The notes beneath the pieces were generated by a model. It saw nothing but the letters and a program-made list of their open reading frames with translations, was not told the origin of the DNA and ran no database searches. Below, one piece after another: positions 7,039 to 13,457 of a stretch of 20,555 bases of DNA. A program made the position numbers and the translations under genes. The stretch's first letter is position 1, and each line of letters begins with the position of its first letter. This stretch comes from DATGSF01 sp035302865 (GTDB lineage: Bacteria; Bacteroidota; Bacteroidia; Chitinophagales; Chitinophagaceae): assembly GCA_035302865.1 (NCBI GenBank), contig DATGSF010000029.1, forward strand, positions 1-20,555, given 5' to 3'.

Positions 7039-7302
7039 ATGTCAACAATAGAAAGAAACGTTAGAAAAACCCGTATTGGTCTTGTAACAAGTGATAAAAT
7101 GGACAAAACCATAACGGTTGCTGTAGAAAGAAAAGTTCGACACCCATTATACGGAAAGTTTTTAAAGAAAACTTCCAAGTTTCACGCTCATGATGAAAAT
7201 AATGAATGTGGAATAGGTGATACAGTAAAAATAATGGAAACTAGACCTCTAAGTAAATCAAAGCGCTGGCGTTTAGTTGAAATTGTAGAAAAAGCAAAAT
7301 AA
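7039..7302 (+). CDS. rpsQ: 30S ribosomal protein S17 (uS17)
   Basis: The 87-residue protein contains RIGLVTSDKMDKTITVAVER, the S17 OB-fold signature, and ends with GDTVKIMETRPLSKSKRWRLVEIVE. S17 is an early 16S rRNA binder of the 30S body. Canonical position before rplN; a 73-base spacer with a hairpin follows. Confidence 0.98.
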   Translation: MSTIERNVRKTRIGLVTSDKMDKTITVAVERKVRHPLYGKFLKKTSKFHAHDENNECGIGDTVKIMETRPLSKSKRWRLVEIVEKAK

Positions 7303-7345
7303 TTTTGCTTCCCTAAATATCTCAATCAAAGAGAAAATTATTATT

Positions 7346-7368
7346 TAATCTTAGCAAAAGCTAAATTA
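7346..7368 (+). promoter_or_regulatory. Hairpin just before the rplN start
   Basis: TAAT (7346-7349), a bulged C, then TTAGC (7351-7355) pair with GCTAA (7360-7364) and ATTA (7365-7368) around an AAAA loop: 9 bp with one bulge. The stem ends 7 bases before the rplN ATG at 7376, inside the space an initiating 30S subunit covers. It may tune rplN translation; there is no T-run typical of a terminator. Confidence 0.4.
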
Positions 7369-7375
7369 GAAGAAA

Positions 7376-7744
7376 ATGATACAACAGGAATCAAGACTTA
7401 ATGTCGCAGATAATAGTGGTGCTAAAGAAGTACTTTGTATTAGAGTACTTGGCAATAGTGGTCAGAAAACCGCTGGTATTGGAGATCAAATTGTAGTTAC
7501 AGTAAAACATGCAATTCCATCCGCTACCGTTAAAAAAGGAACAGTTGCAAAAGCTGTAATTGTTAGAACAAAAACAAAACTACGCAGAAACGATGGCTCT
7601 TATATCAGCTTCGATGATAATGCGGTAGTTATTTTAAATAATGCTGGAGATCCAAGAGGTACACGTATCTTTGGTCCTGTAGCAAGAGAACTTAGAGATA
7701 AAGGACATATGAAAATTGTTTCTTTAGCTCCTGAAGTATTATAA
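7376..7744 (+). CDS. rplN: 50S ribosomal protein L14 (uL14)
   Basis: MIQQESRLNVADNSGAKEVLC at the start and GDQIVVTVKHAIP...KGTVAKAVIVRTK are the L14 signature. The 122-residue length is exact for the family. L14 forms an intersubunit bridge and is the docking site of RsfS. The spacer that follows contains a promoter-like box. Confidence 0.99.
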   Translation: MIQQESRLNVADNSGAKEVLCIRVLGNSGQKTAGIGDQIVVTVKHAIPSATVKKGTVAKAVIVRTKTKLRRNDGSYISFDDNAVVILNNAGDPRGTRIFGPVARELRDKGHMKIVSLAPEVL

Positions 7745-7759
7745 TATAAATATATTTTG

Positions 7760-7767
7760 TACCTTTG
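7760..7767 (+). promoter_or_regulatory. Internal promoter -7 box before rplX
   Basis: TACCTTTG, followed by CAC, matches the Bacteroidota -7 consensus TAnnTTTG exactly and lies in the 60-nt rplN-rplX spacer, 37 bases before the rplX ATG at 7805. No good TTTG is present about 20 bases upstream, so the -33 part is weak. It suggests that rplX through rplO can also be transcribed independently of the rpsJ promoter. Confidence 0.5.
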
Positions 7768-7804
7768 CACTCTAGTAATACTGAGGCAAACAGAAATTTT
7801 GAAT

Positions 7805-8140
7805 ATGAGCAAAAGATTCAAACCTAAATTTAATATAAAAAAAGGCGACCAAGTTGTGGTTATTGCTGGTAACAACAGAGACTTATCTTCTCCGAAAGAA
7901 GTACTTTTAGTTCTTCCTGAAGAACAGAAAGTAATCGTTCAAGGAGTTAACGTTGTTTCTAAACATAAAAAACCAGATGCACAAAATCCACAAGGTGGTA
8001 TCATAAAAGAAGAGATGCCTATACATATCTCAAATGTACAATTGTGGGACGCTAAAGAAGGTAAACCTACAAGAGTTAAAAGAGAACGTAAAGACGGAAA
8101 AAGTATCCGTATTTCTAAAAAATCAGGTCAAGAAATTTAA
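7805..8140 (+). CDS. rplX: 50S ribosomal protein L24 (uL24)
   Basis: The protein has a KOW motif in NIKKGDQVVVIAGNNRD and continues VIVQGVNVVSKHKKPDAQNPQGGI, typical of L24, an assembly initiator of the 50S subunit. The chosen start is the ATG at 7805 (MSKRFKPKFNIKKGD, 111 residues). The frame stays open upstream to a TTG at 7757, but that extension overlaps the promoter box and has no counterpart in the family. The stop is only 2 bases before the rplE ATG, suggesting coupled translation. Confidence 0.96.
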   Translation: MSKRFKPKFNIKKGDQVVVIAGNNRDLSSPKEVLLVLPEEQKVIVQGVNVVSKHKKPDAQNPQGGIIKEEMPIHISNVQLWDAKEGKPTRVKRERKDGKSIRISKKSGQEI

Positions 8141-8142
8141 AA

Positions 8143-8718
8143 ATGAGCATGGAAAATTATAAACCAAGATTAGCGACCAAATATCATGAAGAAGTCGTTC
8201 CAGCTTTGGTAAAAAAGTTTAACTACACTTCTGTTATGCAAGCACCTAAACTAGAAAAAATTTGTTTAAATCAAGGTGTAAAAGGTGCAGTGGCAGATAA
8301 AAAATTAGTGGATGAGGCTGTAAAAGAAATGACTCTTATTACTGGTCAAAAAGCAGTACCTACTCTTTCGAAAAAAGACGTATCTAACTTTAAACTAAGA
8401 AAAGAAATGCCTATTGGTGCTCGTGTTACTTTGCGTGGAACTAATATGTATGAATTCTTAGATCGTTTAATTTCAGTATCTTTACCTCGTGTAAGAGACT
8501 TTAAAGGAATTAATGAAAAATCTTTTGACGGTAGAGGAAATTATACTTTCGGTATTACTGAACAAATAATATTTCCTGAAATTGATATCGATAAAACAAA
8601 TCGTATCAGTGGTATGGATATAACTTTTGTTACTTCTGCTAAAACTAATGAGGAAGCTTATGAACTTTTAAAAGAATTAGGTCTTCCTTTTAAAAACATA
8701 AACAAAGAAAACAATTAA
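8143..8718 (+). CDS. rplE: 50S ribosomal protein L5 (uL5)
   Basis: The 191-residue protein contains YKPRLATKYHEEVVPALVKKFNYTSVMQAPKLEKI and the GARVTLRGTNMYEFLDRLI and GNYTFGITEQIIFPEIDIDK motifs of L5, which binds 5S rRNA and contacts P-site tRNA. Start ATG at 8143 is 2 bases after the rplX stop; an in-frame ATG at 8149 (MENYKPRL) is an alternative. rpsN follows after 13 bases. Confidence 0.97.
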   Translation: MSMENYKPRLATKYHEEVVPALVKKFNYTSVMQAPKLEKICLNQGVKGAVADKKLVDEAVKEMTLITGQKAVPTLSKKDVSNFKLRKEMPIGARVTLRGTNMYEFLDRLISVSLPRVRDFKGINEKSFDGRGNYTFGITEQIIFPEIDIDKTNRISGMDITFVTSAKTNEEAYELLKELGLPFKNINKENN

Positions 8719-8731
8719 TCATTTAATTAAT

Positions 8732-9001
8732 ATGGCTAGAAAATCAATTGAAGCTCGTCAAAGAAAACGCGAAAGATTAGTTGCAAAATATGCAGCTAAA
8801 CGTGCAGAACTTAAAGCGGCGGGTGATTATGAAGCATTAGATAAATTGCCAAGAGATGCATCTCCAGTACGATTAAGAAATCGTTGTCAATTAACTGGAA
8901 GACCAAGAGGTTATATGCGTGACTTTGCTATTTGTAGAATACAGTTTAGAGAATTAGCTCTAGAAGGAAAATTACCAGGGGTGAAGAAAGCTTCATGGTA
9001 A
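8732..9001 (+). CDS. rpsN: 30S ribosomal protein S14, zinc-independent form (uS14)
   Basis: The 89-residue length and the sequence LPRDASPVRLRNRCQLTGRPRGYMRDFAICRIQFREL identify the long form of S14. The paired CxxC zinc ligands of the short form are absent, so this is the zinc-free (C-minus) type. The C-terminus PGVKKASW is invariant. It follows rplE after 13 bases, as in most spc operons. Confidence 0.98.
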   Translation: MARKSIEARQRKRERLVAKYAAKRAELKAAGDYEALDKLPRDASPVRLRNRCQLTGRPRGYMRDFAICRIQFRELALEGKLPGVKKASW

Positions 9002-9022
9002 AATAAATTTTTGAAAAAATTA

Positions 9023-9060
9023 GATGAAAAGACCGATAATCTTCTAGGGTAACTTTCATC
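9023..9060 (+). promoter_or_regulatory. Hairpin in the rpsH leader, possible S8 operator
   Basis: GATGAAA (9023-9029) and TTTCATC (9054-9060) form a perfect 7-bp stem. Above it is an asymmetric internal loop (AG opposite AAC) and a second short helix ACC (9032-9034) with GGT (9048-9050). A lower stem, an internal loop containing AAC and a GG-rich upper stem broadly recall the S8-binding core of 16S rRNA helix 21, and S8 regulates the spc operon in E. coli. The similarity was judged by eye and is only suggestive. Confidence 0.35.
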
Positions 9061-9089
9061 AATTATTAAATATTAAAATTATAACTACA

Positions 9090-9488
9090 ATGGTTACAGA
9101 TCCAATAGCGGACTTTCTAACTAGAATAAGAAATGCACAAGTTGCACAACACAGAATCGTTGAAATCCCAGCTTCTAACTTAAAGAAAAGAATGACTGAA
9201 ATCTTATATGAGAATGGCTACATTCTAAGATATAAATTTGAAGAGGATAACAAACAAGGTATTATTAAAATCGCTTTAAAATATGACCAACAAACAAAAG
9301 AGCCTGCTATAGTTTCTTTAAAACGTGTGAGTCGTCCAGGTTTAAGATTATATAAAAAGCCTAGCGAAATTCAAACTGTTAAAAACGGATTAGGTATTGC
9401 TATTATATCTACTTCTAAAGGTGTTTTAACAGATAAGCAAGCACGTAAAGAAAATGTGGGTGGTGAAGTATTATGTCATATTTGGTAA
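9090..9488 (+). CDS. rpsH: 30S ribosomal protein S8 (uS8)
   Basis: TDPIADFLTRIRNAQ at the start, IVSLKRVSRPGLRLYKK in the middle and GLGIAIISTSKGVLTDKQARKENVGGEVLCHIW at the end are diagnostic. The 132-residue length is typical. S8 is a central 16S rRNA binder and in E. coli the repressor of the spc operon. The hairpin at 9023-9060 lies 29 bases upstream of its ATG. Confidence 0.99.
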   Translation: MVTDPIADFLTRIRNAQVAQHRIVEIPASNLKKRMTEILYENGYILRYKFEEDNKQGIIKIALKYDQQTKEPAIVSLKRVSRPGLRLYKKPSEIQTVKNGLGIAIISTSKGVLTDKQARKENVGGEVLCHIW

Positions 9489-9503
9489 TTAATTGAATTT
9501 TAC

Positions 9504-9561
9504 AGTTCTAATTGATCATTTAAGTATTCCTATACATTACTGAACACTTTAGAACTTTTTT
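9504..9561 (+). promoter_or_regulatory. Long stem with following T-run before rplF
   Basis: AGTTCTAA (9504-9511) and TTAGAACT (9549-9556) form a perfect 8-bp stem, followed at once by more T residues (to 9561). The 37-nt loop can fold a second hairpin, GTAT-TCCT-ATAC (9523-9534). The shape resembles an attenuator or a large-loop terminator inside the operon, 14 bases before the rplF ATG. The stem is AT-rich and probably too weak to stop transcription fully. Confidence 0.4.
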
Positions 9562-9575
9562 AAAATATATTATAC

Positions 9576-10130
9576 ATGTCTCGTATAGGTAAAAAAATAA
9601 TCGAAATTCCTGAAAATGTAACAATTAATGTTTCAGAAGATAACGTTGTTACAGTTAAGGGTCCCAAAGGTGAATTGTCAGAAAAAATTCATCCTGATTT
9701 TAAAGTTACTATTAAAGGTAACGAAATTGAACTAGAAACTGAATTTGAAACAATTCAACATAAATCATTACATGGTTTATCTAGATCTTTAATTTATAAC
9801 ATGGTTGTTGGTACTACTGAAGGTTATGAAATCAAGCTCTTATTAGAAGGTGTTGGGTTTCGTGGAGCAGTTAATGGTCAACAATTAGATATGTCTTTAG
9901 GCTTTTCTCATAATGTAGTATTTGAACTTCCAAATGAAGTTACTGCTACAGTTGAAACTGTTAGAGGTAAAGCACCTATTGTTACACTTAGTTCTATAGA
10001 TAAACAATTAGTTGGTGCTGTTGCAGCTAAAATTAGATCACTTAGAAAGCCAGAACCATATAAAGGTAAAGGTGTTTTATTTCAAGGTGAAGTTGTTCGT
10101 AGAAAAGCTGGTAAGACTGCTGCTAAATAA
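9576..10130 (+). CDS. rplF: 50S ribosomal protein L6 (uL6)
   Basis: The 184-residue protein begins SRIGKKIIEIPENVTINV and has the two tandem L6 domains; the second contains LLLEGVGFRGAVNGQQLDMSLGFSH and ends IRSLRKPEPYKGKGVLFQGEVVRRKAGK. L6 sits near the factor-binding region of the 50S subunit. The next gene, rplR, is separated by the structured 134-nt spacer. Confidence 0.98.
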   Translation: MSRIGKKIIEIPENVTINVSEDNVVTVKGPKGELSEKIHPDFKVTIKGNEIELETEFETIQHKSLHGLSRSLIYNMVVGTTEGYEIKLLLEGVGFRGAVNGQQLDMSLGFSHNVVFELPNEVTATVETVRGKAPIVTLSSIDKQLVGAVAAKIRSLRKPEPYKGKGVLFQGEVVRRKAGKTAAK

Positions 10131-10163
10131 TTTAAAGTATATTAAAATAAATTTTTAACCTTA

Positions 10164-10250
10164 AGAATGTGGTCTGGAGTACCTCTTAGGTGGTGTGTAA
10201 AAACTATAATGAGTTTATCTGCCTCATTGGAGTTTCTAGTCCAACATTCT
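10164..10250 (+). ncRNA. Branched structured leader upstream of rplR (candidate ribosomal-protein leader)
   Basis: In the 134-nt rplF-rplR spacer, AGAATGT (10164-10170) pairs perfectly with ACATTCT (10244-10250), and GG/CC extends this stem past a bulged A (10243). Inside are ACCT-CTT-AGGT (10181-10191) and AATGAG (10208-10213) with CTCATT (10223-10228), a perfect 6-bp hairpin. This makes a closed multibranch fold of 87 nt that ends 14 bases before the rplR ATG. Because uL18 binds 5S rRNA, an autoregulatory RNA is plausible. No named motif is recognised. Confidence 0.45.
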
Positions 10251-10264
10251 ATAAATAATTCATT

Positions 10265-10627
10265 ATGGCAAAAACAGCTCATAAAACGTTAAGACGTAAG
10301 AATATACACAAGAATATCAGAAAAAGAATTTCTGGCACATCTACATTACCACGTTTAAATGTGTTTCGTAGTAATAAAGAGATTTATGCTCAATTGATTG
10401 ATGATGAAACTGGAAATACAATCTTGGCAGTTAACTCTAGACAAAAAGATTTGAATGAGATTGAAGGTTCTAAATCTGATGTTGCTTTCAAAATTGGTCA
10501 AGAATTAGGTAAGCGAGCTAAGGAAATTGGGATTGAAAGGGCTGTATTTGATAGATCCGGATATATTTATCATGGTCGCATAAAAGCCTTAGCTGAAGGC
10601 GCGAGAGAATCAGGATTAGAGTTTTAA
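10265..10627 (+). CDS. rplR: 50S ribosomal protein L18 (uL18)
   Basis: The 120-residue protein has the basic N-terminus KTLRRKNIHKNIRKRISGTSTLPRLNVFRSNKEIYAQLID and the FDRSGYIYHGRIKALAEGARESGLEF ending typical of L18, a 5S rRNA-binding protein of the central protuberance. The ATG at 10265 lies 14 bases after the closing stem of the structured leader. rpsE follows after 42 bases. Confidence 0.98.
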   Translation: MAKTAHKTLRRKNIHKNIRKRISGTSTLPRLNVFRSNKEIYAQLIDDETGNTILAVNSRQKDLNEIEGSKSDVAFKIGQELGKRAKEIGIERAVFDRSGYIYHGRIKALAEGARESGLEF

Positions 10628-10669
10628 TTAATCCCTTATATTTAATCAATTGAAAAAATAAATAGTCTA

Positions 10670-11185
10670 ATGGCACAAAATAAAAATAAAATTCGTGCAG
10701 GCGAATTAGAATTAAAAGATAAAGTGGTTTCCATCAACCGTGTTACTAAAGTAACTAAAGGTGGTCGTAATTTTCGTTTCTCTGCTTTAGTTGTAGTTGG
10801 TGATGGAAATGGTATAGTAGGATATGGTCTAGGAAAAGCTAATGAAGTACAAGAAGCTATTTCAAAAGGTATAGATGATGCCAAAAAGAATTTAATCCGT
10901 GTTCCTGTTATGAATGGAACTATTCCTCATGATCAATGGACAAAATTAGGAGCTTCTAAAGTATTAATTAAACCAGCTGCTCCTGGTACTGGTGTTCTTG
11001 CAGGTGGTAGCATGCGTGCTGTTTTAGAAGCTGCTGGATATACTGACGTTTTAGCTAAATCCCTAGGTTCACCTAATCCTCAAAATGTTGTTAAAGCTAC
11101 TGTACAAGCTTTAAGAGAATTAAGAGATCCTTATACTGTTGCTAAGCAAAGAGGAATTTCAGTGCAAAAGCTTTTTCAAGGATAA
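10670..11185 (+). CDS. rpsE: 30S ribosomal protein S5 (uS5)
   Basis: S5 contributes to the mRNA entry site and decoding accuracy. The sequence LKDKVVSINRVTKVTKGGRNFRFSALVVVGDGNGIVGYGLGKANEV is the double-stranded RNA-binding signature, and SKVLIKPAAPGTGVLAGGSMRAVLEAAGYTDVLAKSLGS is the second domain. The length of 171 residues is normal. Confidence 0.98.
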   Translation: MAQNKNKIRAGELELKDKVVSINRVTKVTKGGRNFRFSALVVVGDGNGIVGYGLGKANEVQEAISKGIDDAKKNLIRVPVMNGTIPHDQWTKLGASKVLIKPAAPGTGVLAGGSMRAVLEAAGYTDVLAKSLGSPNPQNVVKATVQALRELRDPYTVAKQRGISVQKLFQG

Positions 11186-11233
11186 TTTTATTATACCTGA
11201 AAAAATATTTATTGAAAAGGAAATTTAAAAATT

Positions 11234-11413
11234 ATGTCCAAATTAAAAGTAACTCAAATTAAAAGTGCAATAAGAAGAACTGAAAACCAAAAAAGAACTT
11301 TACAAGCACTTGGTTTGAATAAAATGAATGCCAGCGTTGAAGTGGAAAGTACACCTCAAATACTGGGTATGATTAAAACTGTTAATCATTTAGTAAAAGT
11401 TGAAGAACTATAA
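11234..11413 (+). CDS. rpmD: 50S ribosomal protein L30 (uL30)
   Basis: This 59-codon frame, short enough to be overlooked, encodes MSKLKVTQIKSAIRRTENQK, then RTLQALGLNKMNASVEVEST and a tail ending HLVKVEEL. KVTQIKSAI and the RTLQALGL motif are diagnostic for bacterial L30, and both length and position between rpsE and rplO are as expected. ATG at 11234, TAA at 11411-11413; the spacers on both sides are 48 bases. Confidence 0.96.
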   Translation: MSKLKVTQIKSAIRRTENQKRTLQALGLNKMNASVEVESTPQILGMIKTVNHLVKVEEL

Positions 11414-11461
11414 TTAAATTTTTAAAGCGAGCGATAAATTTTTCGCGTAAGTATTAAAATT

Positions 11462-11908
11462 ATGAAATTACACAATTTAAAACCACAAGAAGGTTCTGTT
11501 AAATCTCGTAAAAGAGTAGGACGTGGACAAGGTTCAGGGCATGGAACTACTGCAGGACGCGGTAATAAAGGTCAAAAAAGTAGAACAGGTTATTCTAGAA
11601 TGATGGGCTTTGAAGGTGGTCAAATGCCATTACAAACTAGAGTTCCAAAAAGAGGATTTAATAACATATTTAGAAAATCCTATAAGGTATTTAACTTAGG
11701 TCAAATAGACGCAATTGTTGAAAAATATGAATTAACGGAAGTGTCTCTACAAACACTATATGAAAATAATTTAATTCAAAAAACAGATTTAGTTAAAATA
11801 CTTGGTAATGGCGAACTATCTAAAAAAATTGATTTTAAAGTTAATGCAATAAGCAAAACTGCAAAATCTGCTATTGAAGAATTAGGTGGTTCAATTGAAA
11901 TACTATAA
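11462..11908 (+). CDS. rplO: 50S ribosomal protein L15 (uL15)
   Basis: The protein begins KLHNLKPQEGSVKSRKRVGRGQGSGHGTTAGRGNKGQKSR, the Gly/Arg-rich extension of L15 that threads into 23S rRNA, followed by GFEGGQMPLQTRVPKRGF. At 148 residues it has normal length. It is the last gene of the ribosomal unit; a strong terminator follows directly. Confidence 0.98.
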   Translation: MKLHNLKPQEGSVKSRKRVGRGQGSGHGTTAGRGNKGQKSRTGYSRMMGFEGGQMPLQTRVPKRGFNNIFRKSYKVFNLGQIDAIVEKYELTEVSLQTLYENNLIQKTDLVKILGNGELSKKIDFKVNAISKTAKSAIEELGGSIEIL

Positions 11909-11913
11909 AATAT

Positions 11914-11947
11914 AGCTCCTCCTATTTTAGTTAAGAGGAGCTTTTTT
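11914..11947 (+). terminator. Rho-independent terminator after rplO
   Basis: AGCTCCTC (11914-11921) and GAGGAGCT (11935-11942) make a perfect 8-bp GC-containing stem with a 13-nt loop, followed by a run of six T (11942-11947). It starts 6 bases after the rplO stop and separates the ribosomal genes from secY. Confidence 0.85.
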
Positions 11948-12062
11948 ATAAACTACTTTTAAATAAAACTACTATTTTTACATTTAATCGAAATTAATGT
12001 ATTATACATTTGGTTTTTATCTCGAAAAGTTGTTTATTCGCATCCTATAAAATCGCTGATTC

Positions 12063-13394
12063 GTGAAGAAATTAATTCAAACAATAAAAAATATTTGGAG
12101 TATAGAAGAATTAAAAAATAGAATCCTTCTAACTCTTGGGCTTATATTAATATACCGTATTGGTAGTTTTATCGTTTTACCTGGTATTGATCCCCATCGT
12201 CTAGATGCTATTGCAGAACAAGAAGGATTATTAGGCTTAATTAATATGTTTGCAGGTGGTGCATTTAGTAATGCATCTATTCTTGCTTTAGGTGTAATGC
12301 CCTATATTTCTGCCTCTATTTTTATGCAACTCGCTGGGATAATAATTCCGCAATTTGCTAAACTTCAAAAAGAAGAAAGCGGTAGAAAGAAAATGACTCA
12401 ATATACCCGTTATTTAACGGTAATTGTTACTTTGTTCCAATCCGCTGCATATATAGCTTATCTGAAAACATCAGTTGGGCATGCCATAGTTTATGATGGT
12501 CCTTTATTTCTTATTGCTACTGTTACTATTTTAACCGCAGGTACATTATTTGTTATGTATTTAGGTGAAAAAATAACAGATAATGGAATAGGTAACGGTG
12601 TTTCTATGTTAATTATGATAGGTATTCTCGCACGATTACCACAGTCTTTTGGGCTTGAATTTGCAGCAAAGTTAGAAAATGATCAAATGATATTTTTTAT
12701 TATTGAATTAGCTTTGTTTGTTGCAATCATTATGGGAATTATTGTATTAACACAAGGTGTTAGAAAAATCCCTTTGCAATATGCAAGACTTATTAGAGGT
12801 AGTAATGCTGCAAAAGAAATTAGTGGTGGATCTAGAAACTTTATTCCGTTAAAGGTTAACTCAGCAGGTGTTATGCCTATTATTTTTGCACAAGCATTGA
12901 TGTTTATTCCAGCAATGTTTGCGGGCTTCTCTACTTCAAGTGAAGCAGCTAATAGCTTTTTAATGGATCTTTCTGATTATACATCATGGCAGTATAATTT
13001 AATCTATGCTATATTGGTTATATTATTTACTTATTTCTATACATCTCTTATTTTTAATCCTACAGATATGGCGGATAATTTAAAGAGAAATAATAGCTTT
13101 ATTCCTGGCGTTGCTCCTGGACAACCTACTGCTGATTATATTTATACAGTAATGGATAGAATTACTTTGCCTGGTTCAATTTTCTTAGCGATAGCTGGTA
13201 TAATGCCTGGTATTGCAGCCTTATTTGGGGTAACGAATGGTTTTGCTTCTTTTTATGGCGGTACTTCCATGTTGATTGGTGTTGCTGTAATATTAGATAC
13301 TTTACAACAAATTGAAAGTCATTTATTGATGCGTCATTATGATGGATTAATGAAAACTGGTAGAGTTTCTAGTCGTCAAGGCGTTGGTGTTTAA
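12063..13394 (+). CDS. secY: Preprotein translocase subunit SecY
   Basis: SecY is the channel of the Sec translocon in the inner membrane. The 443-residue protein shows the pattern of ten membrane segments; typical motifs are LPGIDP after the first helix, GVMPYISASIFMQL, EKITDNGIGNGVSMLI, the loop RKIPLQYAR, and YDGLMK near the C-terminus. The start is GTG at 12063, chosen because the product VKKLIQTIKNIWSIEELKNRIL matches the usual SecY N-terminus and no upstream ATG fits. It is transcribed apart from rplO by a terminator on each side. No adk, map or infA follows, unlike many bacteria. Confidence 0.97.
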   Translation: MKKLIQTIKNIWSIEELKNRILLTLGLILIYRIGSFIVLPGIDPHRLDAIAEQEGLLGLINMFAGGAFSNASILALGVMPYISASIFMQLAGIIIPQFAKLQKEESGRKKMTQYTRYLTVIVTLFQSAAYIAYLKTSVGHAIVYDGPLFLIATVTILTAGTLFVMYLGEKITDNGIGNGVSMLIMIGILARLPQSFGLEFAAKLENDQMIFFIIELALFVAIIMGIIVLTQGVRKIPLQYARLIRGSNAAKEISGGSRNFIPLKVNSAGVMPIIFAQALMFIPAMFAGFSTSSEAANSFLMDLSDYTSWQYNLIYAILVILFTYFYTSLIFNPTDMADNLKRNNSFIPGVAPGQPTADYIYTVMDRITLPGSIFLAIAGIMPGIAALFGVTNGFASFYGGTSMLIGVAVILDTLQQIESHLLMRHYDGLMKTGRVSSRQGVGV

Positions 13395-13414
13395 CTTAAA
13401 GAAAAATAAAATTT

Positions 13415-13446
13415 AAAACACTTCATTTTTATGAAGTGTTTTTTTT
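13415..13446 (+). terminator. Rho-independent terminator after secY
   Basis: AAAACACTTCAT (13415-13426) and ATGAAGTGTTTT (13431-13442) form a perfect 12-bp stem with a TTTT loop, followed by T residues to 13446 (eight consecutive T from 13439). It is a textbook terminator 20 bases after the secY stop. Confidence 0.92.
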
Positions 13447-13457
13447 ATCTTTATACT

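Noticed and set aside
7757..7804. TTG start extending L24 by 16 residues
   Set aside because: The extension overlaps the TACCTTTG promoter box and adds residues not found in the L24 family. The ATG at 7805 gives the standard N-terminus.
10164..10250. Direct sequence mimicry of 5S rRNA by the rplR leader
   Set aside because: Only a short ACCTCTT string is shared with typical 5S rRNA, which is not meaningful. The structured leader is kept, the mimicry claim is not made.
10642..10884. Minus-strand frame opposite the rpsE 5' region
   Set aside because: It is the complement of a highly conserved ribosomal gene and has no family match.
13431..13457. Upstream ATG extending the MlaE-type permease by nine residues
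   Set aside because: This ATG is part of the secY terminator stem and its T-run, so the extra residues (MKCFFYLYT) are the translated terminator. ATG 13458 is preferred.
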